Shown piece by piece: positions 42,756-52,777 of a stretch of DNA of 64,000 nucleotides. The number at the start of each line of letters is the position of its first letter. Within the stretch, counting starts at the first letter, position 1. The DNA is from Parietichytrium sp. I65-24A. Its lineage: Eukaryota; Sar; Bigyra; Thraustochytrida; Thraustochytriidae. The notes below the pieces were generated by a model. The model was not told where the DNA came from. It did not search any database and was given only the letters and a program-made list of their open reading frames with translations. Where the stretch lies: contig BLSF01000052.1 in the NCBI GenBank assembly GCA_012862575.1, positions 244,644-308,643 of the forward strand, written 5' to 3'. The position numbers and the translations under genes were made by a program.

Positions 42756-44687
42756 TCACTCGCAAGCAAGCTTCGAGTCGAAGGAGCTGAGACAGATTGC
42801 AAATGCCTGTAGAGGTGACAGAGGCCAGGCCAGATCGGCAGTGAAGAGATCTTTGCCGACACGTCCGAACTGAAGCAGGATATTATCCTCGTCCTCGGGC
42901 GAGATCAGCTGAAAGTTCTTCACCGATGCCATGGTTACACGGCCATTAAAGTTGAGAACGAAGGCTGATACGTGATCATTCCAACGAGGTGGCTTATTCA
43001 CCAGCTCTACGAGGTTGCTCATATCACGATCTTTGAATTTCAAAAGCAGATCGTCGCCTCTTCGGTTGCCCCGAAACTGTGTGCGAGAGCCATCTTGCTT
43101 GACTGAGGGAATGGCGACCTTCATCTTCCTTGGGCCTCGAGAACCAAGCACGTTGCTTGCATACAAGATTGCTCCTAGCTCCTCACGAACGGACTTGGAG
43201 CCAACGTGAAGCGAGTCTGGATCTGCTTGCTTCGGGTTGACACCATGGTCAAATATTTGAAACTCAGTTCCAATAAAGTTGGAGCGCAACTTGCCGATAA
43301 AGTTGCCACTGCTTTTGTTGAGATCTTTCGGGTCCATGGAGATAGAGTAGTTGGAAGTTCTGTTCTTAGCTCGCTTCTTCGAGGCAAGGAGAAATCGATC
43401 TCCTTCTTTCAGGAACATGTGATACTCTGGAAACAGTCGGCTCGCACCACCTTTCGAGCGCTCGATGTAACATTGCACCGTTCCGGCTGACTTTGGCACA
43501 GGGCGGGTGAGGAACGCGCGCATGTCACTGAAGTCAAACGATGGTGCTCCACTGGACTTGGTTGCGATTGGTCGCTCAATCGCTTCGTATTCGTCCCCGC
43601 TTGACTTGGCGTCTTCGTCGACAAATTCGTCCCTCTTCTCGGTGGCGAACGTCTCCTCCATCTTTTCTTCTTGCTTCTTTTTGGAAGAGCTGCGCTTAGA
43701 GGAGCGGTCATGTTCGCGCTCTTTCTCGCGCTCCCGCTCCTTCTCACGTTCCATTTCACGCCTCGAGGATTTTGATGACTTTGACTTTAGCGGCTTTTCA
43801 ACTTCCTCCTCATCTTCATCCTGATCCTCGTCGTGACGGGAGCGAGAGCGCTCCTTAGTCTTTCGAGAAGAGGAATGTTGCACCGGGGCCTCTTCCTCCT
43901 CCTCTTCCTCTTCCTCGTCAGAAGCTTTTTGAGCGCGCTTGGAGGACTTGCTCTGCTTGAATGAGCGGGACGAGCTCTTGCTACTGCCTTCTGCAGAGGA
44001 CGACTTGGTCTTGGACTTGGAAGAGCGAGACTTGCTCGATCCCGACCTCTTTGGAGCATCCTCTTCATCCGGCGTTGGGTCGAATGAGGAGGAGATACCT
44101 CTCTCTTTCATATCTTTCTCAATCTTCGACTCAACAGCCTGCAACCTGGCAACGGGAATCTCCTCCTTCGCCTCGTCCGCTACCTCATTGGGGTGGGAGA
44201 ATCGCTGCACATCGTCCTGGTGGTTGTTGTTGCTCGGAGCTTCCATGTTTGCTACGCGAGGGTCATGCATTGCCGGGCTGGCAAACTGATTGGTTTCTGG
44301 GCCGCGAGCGTTCGATGACTCGTACACGCCTCCGTATCCGGCGCTCACGTTCCTATTGGACCCCCGAAAGCTGTCCGCATAGCCAGTTCGCTTGATCGCC
44401 GGGCGATCATCCAGGTCATCTTCTCCTTCCAATGGATCGATGGTCTTTGGCGCAGAAAACGTGCGCGCTCGGTTTGCGTTGATGGTCCTGGACGCTCCAG
44501 TGAAGCCTCTGTTCGCCTGGACTGCGCCGCTTTGTCCGCGTCTGGCCTGCTGCTTCTGCAGAGCTCTGGCCTTTTGCTGCTCTAGGGCCCTCTGTCTTTG
44601 CGCCGTGCTGGACAAGTCGCCGGCATACCCGGAAGACTTGCCCTCGTATTCTCCGTCAATCTCGAAGTCATCTTCCCGGCGAAGCAT
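42756..44687 (-). CDS. Tubby-like protein (TULP)
   Basis: 643 aa from ATG 44687-44685 (MLRREDDFEIDGEYEGK); the frame upstream has only a TTG. Residues 1 to about 380 are disordered and highly charged: Gln/Arg, then Ser/Lys/Arg and long Glu/Asp runs (SRSRHDEDQDEDEEEVEK), with (RE/KE)n repeats. Residues about 382-643 are a Tubby C-terminal domain: MRAFLTRPVPKSAGTVQCYI, FPEYHMFLKEGDRFLLASKK, SNYSISMDPKDL, YASNVLGSRGPRKM, RWNDHVSAFVLNFNGRVTMA and the terminal FAICLSSFDSKLACE. Family knowledge: the barrel binds phosphoinositides and delivers cargo to cilia via IFT-A. Convergent with the Cys-rich gene, 164 nt between stops. Confidence 0.95.
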   Translation of the reverse strand: MLRREDDFEIDGEYEGKSSGYAGDLSSTAQRQRALEQQKARALQKQQARRGQSGAVQANRGFTGASRTINANRARTFSAPKTIDPLEGEDDLDDRPAIKRTGYADSFRGSNRNVSAGYGGVYESSNARGPETNQFASPAMHDPRVANMEAPSNNNHQDDVQRFSHPNEVADEAKEEIPVARLQAVESKIEKDMKERGISSSFDPTPDEEDAPKRSGSSKSRSSKSKTKSSSAEGSSKSSSRSFKQSKSSKRAQKASDEEEEEEEEEAPVQHSSSRKTKERSRSRHDEDQDEDEEEVEKPLKSKSSKSSRREMEREKEREREKEREHDRSSKRSSSKKKQEEKMEETFATEKRDEFVDEDAKSSGDEYEAIERPIATKSSGAPSFDFSDMRAFLTRPVPKSAGTVQCYIERSKGGASRLFPEYHMFLKEGDRFLLASKKRAKNRTSNYSISMDPKDLNKSSGNFIGKLRSNFIGTEFQIFDHGVNPKQADPDSLHVGSKSVREELGAILYASNVLGSRGPRKMKVAIPSVKQDGSRTQFRGNRRGDDLLLKFKDRDMSNLVELVNKPPRWNDHVSAFVLNFNGRVTMASVKNFQLISPEDEDNILLQFGRVGKDLFTADLAWPLSPLQAFAICLSSFDSKLACE

Positions 44688-46141
44688 TTTTGCAACTCTT
44701 GGGATCAATGAAGGTGGACCTCACGCGTGCTCGTGCAACTTCCTTTGCCTGCGCCACCTCCCTGTGCCTCTGGCTCGCTGCGTCGGTCAGTGTTTGCAAT
44801 CACACCGCTTGCGATCGATGTCCGCAACGCCTCACTCACAGTTGTGCTCACCTTGCCAAGAGAGACTGTTTGCTGCGACACAGAACAGTCCTCACAGCCG
44901 GGGGGAAAATGTATGGGTTACTTTTCAGCTACATAGCCACCTCCTCGGCACGTAGAGTGCTGACAGGGAGACCTGTACTTTGGGCGCTACGGTTGGCTGG
45001 ACTTGCATGCATGCCCCTCCTTCTTCTGCCTGAGAGGTAGAGAGACAGAGAGGCAGAGAGGCAGAGAGGCAGAGGCTCGCTCCAAACGTAACGTGCAGGA
45101 GTGTAGATCATTATTTGGATGACTGGTACAGAGTATTTGCATGTGAGTCTCGCGGCTCAACTCGCAGTAGTACCCCGTTCCTCAGCGAGAATTTCGATTC
45201 ATTCACTAGGCCAGACAGCTTCGTTGCCTTTTCGTTTACTAAGACACTGCAATCCGAAGAGTCTCCGGAGCGGAGAGGTATTTACGATTAGTGCATTCTT
45301 TGCGAGACACTGTAGAAACATGAACATGACTTGCCAGCTTCAACGTTAGTGAGACACTCTTAGCTTCTGGCGACAGAATGGAGAACTACTAGAGAGGGAG
45401 GGAGGGAGAAAGGGAGGGAGGGAGGGGCATGGACTGTTCGCAATGAATGGAAATTTCATTCCCCTGAACTGCTTGAAAAACCAATCCGCTGCGAATTCCG
45501 CATCGTGCATAGTTTGCAATCAACGCTGTCTTCCGCGCGAGTCTCGCCAATGTCTTAGATGGCCTTCCTCGCTCACATGATCGACCGATGTAGTGGCCCG
45601 TCGATCTTGTTGGTGTATAAAAGTACAATTCACAGTCAATGGTTGCCATCATGGCCACCACGGCAATACCCCTCTATATAGCGTAAACAATAATTCTGTA
45701 ACGGTAACCTTTGCTCCTCAACGTATCTCCTTCGCTCTTACAGGAGCTTCTAAGTTGGCGAGATAAGAAGGTGGAGGAGGAAGAGGCCAAGATCTGTCTT
45801 TAGTGGGATCGTAGAGAGCAAAGGAAACGGGGGGGTGAATGAGGTTGGCGTGCGAGGACCTGTCGCTAATAGGTCTCGGATTCGCCAACAAGTAGACGAC
45901 TGCTTCGCTTGTTCTGAAGTGGTAGTAGCTAAGAGCGACTCGAGCAGTTCAAGCTCAGCATAAAAAGAAGATTGAAGGCAGGCGTGATGACGTTTACTCT
46001 TGTTAATGTTGTGTGATTGAAACTGTAGAATGAAATGTGCGAGTGAGTGCAGTCAATGAAGGAGAGCAGTGCGTAACAGAACGGTTGTTTGAAACACAAA
46101 TACGCCCGCTTCAAGGTCAAGCTGAGGTCTGAATCATGTGG
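44688..46141. other. Intergenic region upstream of the Tubby gene
   Basis: 1.45 kb, no supported gene. It contains tandem AGAGGCAG units (about 45045-45075), a G-run cluster (45396-45427) and a TATAAAAG word (45616-45623) with no obvious gene downstream of it. Confidence 0.5.
45396..45427 (+). repeat. GGGA repeat with quadruplex potential
   Basis: Seven runs of three or four G separated by one to five bases occur in 32 nt. This meets the usual G-quadruplex pattern on the + strand, in a gene-free spacer. Confidence 0.7.
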
Positions 46142-48603
46142 TCACAGCTCTCCTGTATCACACATCGCGACAATACGCTTGAGGTACAGCTTCCCTATCA
46201 CCATCCCATCTTTGACTACAAAGAAGGACTTACGCTTGTGGACGTCAAAGTAATTGATTGCATCGTTCAAGGGTGTGTACCACGGGATAGCAAGAGTGGA
46301 TTGGTCGATGCGGGATTGGCGAAAGAGGTCGATCTCACTTTCTCGAGACAACCAAAGAGAAGAGTTTTGCTTAATACTGTGCAGATGTTTCCAGGAAATG
46401 GACCTGAGGAAGAACCTGCTTTCAAGGTCATCAACAATTGCGAACAGATACTGTGGATCCAAGCTGACATTGTCCGCTCGGAGCAGGGCAGCCTCCAAAC
46501 CCTCCAGAGAAACACGCCTCGGGATGCAGGGAGCACAGTGATGCATTACCTTTGCAACCGGAAGGGCGTACGAGCTCTGCTTTTGAATGTGTGGAAAGCT
46601 CGGAAGGTTTTTGGCTTTCGCCAGCGATTCGTAAATGGACAGACTAATTTGGCGCGCCGACGCATGGCCAATAAGTACCGCGAGCAAACAACTGTATTTT
46701 AAAGCAAAGGTACGGCGAGTTAATGTTGGCTGTGCCAAAATCGTGTGAACGCGGTCTCTAAAACTTACGGGAGCATGTACGACAGCTGGTTTGTGAGTTC
46801 AAACACAATGACGGCGGTGGAGACTGTTCCAGTGGCACCGGCGGTAAAAGAAGCGGCGCCGACTAAAGCATATCCTCCAGGGGTAATATTTGGCCCGCCA
46901 AGAAATTGGATGATCTCTCCGCAAAATCGACCAATTGCTGCGCCAACTGCAAAGACTGGTGTGAAAACTCCGCAAGGGATGGGCAAATTGATTGCAAGCG
47001 CACAAAGCCCAAACTTGATCCACGCAAACAGCAAAAGATTGATGAACTTTGTGGGCTCATCCCACAATCGCGAGTGCACCGCGTTCTGTATATCGTCATT
47101 GACCAAAAGGTCATCAATGGCATTATGAAGGGAAAACTGCATAAAGTCCCCCAAAGGAAAGAGAGCAGCACTCGTGATTATAGCAACTATCATCGCAAAG
47201 GTATACCCATTGCGAAGATAATGCGGCCCAGTTTGTCTTGCTTCTGCTATTTTCTGATACGTCAACACAAAGACGCCTCCGAGAAAGCCGCAAACAAAAG
47301 CCAACAGAAGAAACAACGGGATTTCCGCTGCGTGATACGGCAGCGGCTCAAAGTTGGTTGTGAAAAGGGAGACGACGTTGTTTCTGGTTTGGCCAAAATT
47401 GGAGAGCTCCTTGAAAACAAAAGCACCTGAAACAACACAAAAGAAAGACTTCCAGTACTCGCTCGTCTGATACAGCGAACTCGTCACCTCAATAGAAAAT
47501 AACACTCCACCAATTGGCGCGCCAAAAGTGCTGGATACCCCAACTGCGCACGCAGCTGCGAGAATTTGCTTTTTGAGGGCATTTGAGTTGCGAATTTCCA
47601 TGAAAATCGGGATGCGAAGCATCTGATTTGCAAGAATGCACGAGAGGTGCACGAAAGGTCCCTCCTTTCCAACGACCATCCCGCTTGACAAGGCAAGCAG
47701 TAGCCCAATCACTTTGCTGACCAACGTGCGCTGACTCAAATACCCTTTAATGTGAAAACCGGACAAGATAGATCGCATTTGCGGGATGCCCGACCCTCCC
47801 GCTAGAGGGCTGATAGTCTCTGTACAAAAGACGGCTGCCACAGCAAGCATCATGGTGAACAACGTCCACAGCAGGTACGAACCTACTGAGCTCTGAGCCA
47901 TATTGGCGATCTCTGCTTTACCCATCACAAGAACCGCAACTGTCTCATCAATGCACCACGCTAAGATAGAGCTCACCGCGCCAAGGAGGCAGAGACAGAA
48001 CCAAGAACTCTCGAGAACCACGTGCACCCATAGCCGCCGCAAAAGGGCGCATATCCCATGGCGCATAACAATCCCGCCTCCAGAGCCGTCTATATCATCG
48101 TACTCGTCACAGCTCCCGCTCTCTTCGGTGCGCAACCGACTGTGTGATCTAGAAGGGTGCCAAACGCACGGGGCACAAAGGTGCTCACAGCATATGGCTT
48201 CATCATCGTAATCCCCACGTTCCGCTTCCATACCAACTCGACTTCGCTGCACGCGAACGGGTCGCTCTGGCCGCTCTTTCCTAGCGCCAGAGGCTTCGGA
48301 TTCAATACTAACCTTCGTTTCCTCAGCGGCGTCGTCAGAGCCATCTTCATCCCCTTCGCACAAATGCTCGTCTTCTGCATCAGATCTGTCCCCGTCTTTG
48401 CTATTTCTTCGAGCGTTGCCCTCGCTGCTTCTGCGAGCCTCCGACCTGTTCTTTCCGTTCCCATTGCGCTGCTGATCGAGATGGATCCTCAGATCCGAGG
48501 AAGACACCCTGAAAGAGTTGCTGGCGAAGACAAATTCGAGCTCCTCGCCACCATCATCAGCAGCGTTGTTCTGTCTGTGAGACTTCCAATCACGCTTGTC
48601 CAT
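46142..48603 (-). CDS. CLC-family chloride channel with CBS domain, two exons
   Basis: Exon 1 48603-46769, intron 46768-46692 (GTAAGT...TACAG), exon 2 46691-46142; 794 aa. The join restores ELTNQLSYMLP|CLLAVLIGHASARQ, the last membrane helices. The N-terminus is a long charged cytosolic region (about 180 aa). CLC signatures: GGSGIPQM (about residue 269; family GSGIPE), GKEGPFVH (about 310) with the gating Glu, and GAPIGGVLFSIEVTSS (about 370). The C-terminus is CBS-like (TPLNDAINYFDVHKRKSFFVVKDG). The position of the internal 'proton' glutamate of CLC exchangers (second E of IEE) is Val here, as in animal ClC-1/ClC-2, so a passive Cl- channel is more likely than a Cl-/H+ exchanger. That is inference from one residue. 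Confidence 0.93.
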
Positions 48604-49832
48604 CACGTCCCATCTGTCCGGTCCCGACGCAATGCACAGTCCGTGGGGACCGCTCCAGCGATGCCGGTTCCCACGGCCCCAGACCTAACTTCCGGACCAC
48701 AAAGCCTCTATCTAGTCCAAACGCCACCCTGCTGTGCCGTAGTTTAGTTAAACCCGCGAGCACCGGCCAATACCGATGAATCCAGCCGACAGCTTCAGTG
48801 AGGCAGCTCGCCTTCTGTGACTTGTGTGACTTTTAACTGCCAGTGACTTCCGTGTCCGCGTGTCCACGCCAAAGTATCGCCGACCTGCCAGTCAAGAAGT
48901 CGACCAACCGACCAACCAACCAACCAACCAACCAATCAAACGATCAACCGACTAATGGCAGTATAAGTACGCTCGCGTATCTCCAAAGCACCTTTGGCGC
49001 CCGCGCTGGTCTGCCCGCACGCAGTCCTTCTTCCGCGGCCGCGCTTTGCTCGCTCTTTGATTGATTGACAGGCACTTGAAACACAATGAAACACAATGAA
49101 ACAATGGAAAGATGCGAGAACAGGAGATCAATCAATGTATCAATGTACATAGTATCAATCATCAATCAACATCAATCAACAATCAATGTAAGAAACAGGT
49201 GTACGATGGTGTACGACATCCCATGACATCCCGGCCTGAGCACATCTGCGCTATTGACTACAGTTTTCATTGGTAGACAGATAGGGCTCCATAGCTTTCT
49301 AGAGTAAGCAGGTAAGCTGATTCTAGCAACTCGAGTGCGCGTCTCACGTCACCAGGACGTCCCAGTGACGATGGAGCGGAGCGGAAATGAGCGGAACGCA
49401 TCGGAACGCACAAAAAAACGTAGCGCTGGGAGCGCGGGGCGGGAATCGAACTGAGGTCGGTAGGGAGAGCGCCTGCACGCCTGCAAAAAGTAATTCATGA
49501 GTCATGAGAGTCATGAAAGAAAACTGTTCGAAAACAATGAGACAACTGAGACAATGTTCAACCAAACATCTTTCGTTGACGAGCCCTGAAAGTTGTTTTT
49601 TAACTTTGGCCACTTTGGCTTTTGGTTTTGGCAGCGCGGAAGAAGAGGTCACTCGACGACGCAGATGCTGTTGTTGTTGTTGTTGAACTGACTCGCTGTT
49701 GGGCTGCAGAGTCGAAGGCCCGTCGAGAGAGACAAGAGGAGAGCGTGCAGCTCAAGATAGCTGAAGACGACGAAAGGGGCCAAGCGTTTGGGACCAAGCT
49801 CGCTCGCGAGGGATTGATTGACTGTTGGAGAT
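48604..49832. other. Divergent intergenic region (CLC / PIGA)
   Basis: No supported gene. It contains a (CCAA)n tract (48902-48940), CAATGAAACA and ATCAATCA repeats (about 49076-49190), and a T-arm-like word at 49441-49455 that does not fold as a tRNA. Confidence 0.5.
48902..48940. repeat. (CCAA)n repeat
   Basis: About seven CCAA units with two interruptions, 0.3 kb upstream of the CLC start and 0.9 kb upstream of PIGA. Confidence 0.85.
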
Positions 49833-51254
49833 ATGGTGCGGGAGGATGCGGGAACAATGGGGGAATCGCACCGCATTCTGATGGTGTGCGACTTCTTTTG
49901 GCCGAGCTTGGGAGGCGTGGAGCAGCACATTTGGGCCCTGAGCCAGTGCTTGATGAGGATGGGCCACAAGGTGGTGGTCATGACACATGTATGGGACGAC
50001 AGGCGAGGGGTGCGGTACATGACGAACGGTTTGAAAGTGTACTACGTGCCGTGGATCCCGATGTTTCAGAACTGCACATTGCCAACGTTCTTCCCGCTGT
50101 TGCCTATGCTCCGAGAGATTGTCGTCAGGGAACGCATCGAGTTAGTGCACGGACACCAAGACTCCTCTGCGATGGTGCACGAGGCGCTGTTTCACGCTCA
50201 GACTCTGGGAATACACACCTGCTTTACGTCTCACTCGCTTTTCAACATCTATGATACCGCAAGCCTGCATCTGAACAAAATTCTCAAGTTCAGCTTGAGT
50301 AGCGTGGATCACGTTGTGACCGTTTCTCACACGTGCAAAGAGAACATGGTGGTGCGATGCGGTCTCGCCCCAGAGCGGATCTCCACCATCCCGAACGCAG
50401 TGGACTCTTTGTCTTTCACCCCAGACCTAAGCGCGCGCGACCCAGAACCACGAGTCAACATCGTTGTGATCAACAGGCTCGCATACAGGAAAGGGACAGA
50501 TTTGGTTGCCAAGGTCATTCCATTGGTTTGCGAGAAATTTCCTCAAGTGCACTTTATTGTGGGTGGCGACGGTCCCAAGCGCTTGCTGCTTGACGAGATG
50601 CGAGAGCGGTATCAACTGCACAACAGAGTGGAGCTCCTTGGGAGTGTACCGCACGCGGATGTGCGGTCGGTGTTGTGCAGGGGCACAATCTTTCTGAACT
50701 GTTCGTTGACGGAGGCTTTTTGCATGGCGATCTTGGAGGCTGCGTGCTGCGGGCTTCATGTAATCAGTACGCGAGTTGGTGGGATTCCCGAAGTTTTGCC
50801 GGATAAGATGATCACGTTTGCGAAGGAGCCAACCCCGGGTGCAATCGTAGATTGTATCGAGCAAGTTGTAAGCGGGAGAAAAAAGGTTGAGACGGACCCT
50901 TTCAAGGTACACAACGAGGTGAAAGGCATGTATGATTGGAAGGACATCGCTAAGCGAGTGTGCAAGGTATATGCACAAGTCAAGCGGGAGGGAAAACCAT
51001 CATTTCATTTAAGATTGCAAAGATGTGTGCAAGTTGGGCCCATCGCAGGGCTCATGTCCATGTTTCTAATTGTAGTGGACGCGATTTTGCTTGCCATATT
51101 CGAGTACGTGCGGCCAGATCAATCGATTGAGACAGCTGAAGATTTAGACCTCTCTTCAGTTGACAAGTGGGCGACTGTCCAGCAAAATAAAGCTACGATG
51201 CTCAAGCGAGCGACAGACTTATCTTTTGTTCCGATAAGCCAACCGGGAGAGTGA
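49833..51254 (+). CDS. PIGA: PIG-A/GPI3, catalytic subunit of GPI-GlcNAc transferase
   Basis: 473 aa from ATG 49833; a second ATG at 49857 is also possible, and an upstream TTG is ignored. GT4 glycosyltransferase: the N-terminal domain opens with MVCDFFWPSLGGVEQHIWAL and contains ELVHGHQDSSAMVHEAL and the family block TSHSLFNIYD. The C-terminal domain has VVINRLAYRKGTDL, IVGGDGPKR and the EX7E motif LTEAFCMAILEAACCG. A hydrophobic helix at about residues 404-424 anchors the protein in the ER membrane. Reaction: transfer of GlcNAc from UDP-GlcNAc to phosphatidylinositol, the first step of GPI-anchor synthesis, within the GPI-GnT complex. The stop is only 37 nt from the stop of convergent PSME3. 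Confidence 0.96.
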   Translation: MVREDAGTMGESHRILMVCDFFWPSLGGVEQHIWALSQCLMRMGHKVVVMTHVWDDRRGVRYMTNGLKVYYVPWIPMFQNCTLPTFFPLLPMLREIVVRERIELVHGHQDSSAMVHEALFHAQTLGIHTCFTSHSLFNIYDTASLHLNKILKFSLSSVDHVVTVSHTCKENMVVRCGLAPERISTIPNAVDSLSFTPDLSARDPEPRVNIVVINRLAYRKGTDLVAKVIPLVCEKFPQVHFIVGGDGPKRLLLDEMRERYQLHNRVELLGSVPHADVRSVLCRGTIFLNCSLTEAFCMAILEAACCGLHVISTRVGGIPEVLPDKMITFAKEPTPGAIVDCIEQVVSGRKKVETDPFKVHNEVKGMYDWKDIAKRVCKVYAQVKREGKPSFHLRLQRCVQVGPIAGLMSMFLIVVDAILLAIFEYVRPDQSIETAEDLDLSSVDKWATVQQNKATMLKRATDLSFVPISQPGE

Positions 51255-51291
51255 GCGAGATTCGCCTAAACTAGCATTTGGGCCAACCTTG

Positions 51292-51942
51292 TTAGTACAT
51301 GACCGAGATGCGAGACACCCCCTTCGGCTTCTGTATCTTTTCCTTGTTTTTGACAATCTTGTCGTGGAGAAAAGCGTAATTGTTCCGCAGATCGCAGCAG
51401 CTCTGCGACATGTTCATGTAGTGTTTATCGTCGAGGTCGATTACCGCTGCGGCGTATTCTTTGATGTGTGGGCGCTTGCGCATATCGGAAATAAGCTTGG
51501 CCCGTTTGAAATAGTACCCCGAGAGGCTTTTGAGAAAATTGACTCCTGAATTGTACAAGCTGTTGAGCATACTAAGTACTTCCTCTTGCACCTCCACTCC
51601 AAAGTTATTGCCATCTTCCATCCGCGGCACGTTGAGCCTCACCCAGAGCCTGATCGTGTTGAGCTCCGACAACATTTCTACAATCTCCCTCTTCAGCACC
51701 TCCATGGCCTCCTTGACGACCACGTTCACCATCACTGTGTCAGAGTTGTCGTAAGGCTTGGTCGCGTACGCCGCCACCACCTCGGGGTCTAGCGCGTGCT
51801 CCCTCGCCAGTCGTCGCAGCCTCGTCTCCTGGAATACTTTGCTCAGCGAAAGAATTTTCGCAGGGAGAAGCTGGTCGATGATCTCTTTCGCGCGATCATT
51901 CGTCTGCTGCCGCAGGTTCTCCGCGTGCTCTGAAGGGTCCAT
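51292..51942 (-). CDS. PSME3: Proteasome activator PA28/REG (PSME3-like)
   Basis: 216 aa, single exon, ATG 51942-51940. The N-terminal helix (DRAKEIIDQLLPAKILSL) is followed by a short linker; the animal KEKE/NLS-type insert is missing, which explains the length below the 254 aa of human REG-gamma. The activation loop and following helix read RLNVPRMEDGNNFGVEVQEEV, nearly identical to PIEDGNNFGVSIQEE of REG-gamma. The C-terminal helices read YYFKRAKLISDMRKRPHI and LRNNYAFLHDKIVKNKEKI, and the protein ends in Tyr like REG-gamma, for docking into 20S alpha-subunit pockets. A heptameric cap giving ATP- and ubiquitin-independent 20S activation is family knowledge. The REG-gamma rather than alpha/beta assignment follows from the C-terminus. 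Confidence 0.94.
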   Translation of the reverse strand: MDPSEHAENLRQQTNDRAKEIIDQLLPAKILSLSKVFQETRLRRLAREHALDPEVVAAYATKPYDNSDTVMVNVVVKEAMEVLKREIVEMLSELNTIRLWVRLNVPRMEDGNNFGVEVQEEVLSMLNSLYNSGVNFLKSLSGYYFKRAKLISDMRKRPHIKEYAAAVIDLDDKHYMNMSQSCCDLRNNYAFLHDKIVKNKEKIQKPKGVSRISVMY

Positions 51943-52777
51943 TCTCGCTCTCCTTTCTTCCTCTCCGGACGCCTCTTCTAAACACTATTCGCGACCGCAC
52001 AGACCCGAGCAGATACTTGTTCGCGATACTGAAGCGATCCCGTAGCACACACGCTCACCTACTCACAACTAGTCACACCTAGTCACACCTAGTCACCGTG
52101 GTCTCCGCAGTTGATGCACTCTCGCTGTGTACTCTGCGAGGACACTTTCAGTCTCTTTATCTCTCCTTTCTCTCCACCGATCGATCGCTCTCATCATCTC
52201 TGATCCCTCACGTGCCTCCCTGGCTAGGCTTTTGCGCTAGCAGAGCGTAGGCGCCGTGGCTTACGGGAAGTGAGGTTAGCTAAGGGGAAACGAGAGGAGC
52301 CACTGATTTTTTAATTTTTGACTTGGAGTTGTGATTGATTTGGAGTTGTGATTTGAGTGAGTTTTGGGATGGTTGACAGTGTTGACAGCATTTGACAGCT
52401 ATAGCCCGAGTGGGTTTGACGTGAGTTTGCGTTTTCTTTAGCAGTCGGTGCCATGGCAGCTGAGAACTTGTGAACGATGGCGTTCTGATCCACCGTCATT
52501 GATCACGCCACGCAGATCTCGTTCTATTGGCAATCGTGATCTGACGAAGTAGCCTGAAGGGTGCTAAGTGTGTTGGGAAAAAAGGAAAGTAGTGTCTCGT
52601 CGCGAATTCAAATGTAAAGACCGTTTGAGGTATGAGCCCTTTCTTATCGTTCTAACTGTAAATTTATACTTATCTAGAGAACACGGAACTGAATTTTGAG
52701 TTCCAAGGTCAATTGCAGCGAAGGAGATACAGATCTCCAAAAATGTTTTAGGCGTTTGGAAAATGAGAGGAGCAGAT
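51943..52777. other. Intergenic region (PSME3 / MIS12)
   Basis: No supported gene. It contains an AGTCACACCT tandem repeat (52069-52096) and the 3' flank of MIS12. Confidence 0.5.
52069..52096. repeat. Short tandem repeat, unit AGTCACACCT
   Basis: Two perfect copies and a partial third, in the region upstream of PSME3. Confidence 0.75.

Noticed and set aside
46136-46702. 188-codon frame on +
   Set aside because: Overlaps CLC exon 2, whose CBS and membrane segments are clear on the other strand.
49435-49460. tRNA T-arm-like word (GTTCGATTCCCGC on -)
   Set aside because: The T-stem does not pair and no D-arm or acceptor stem can be formed around it.
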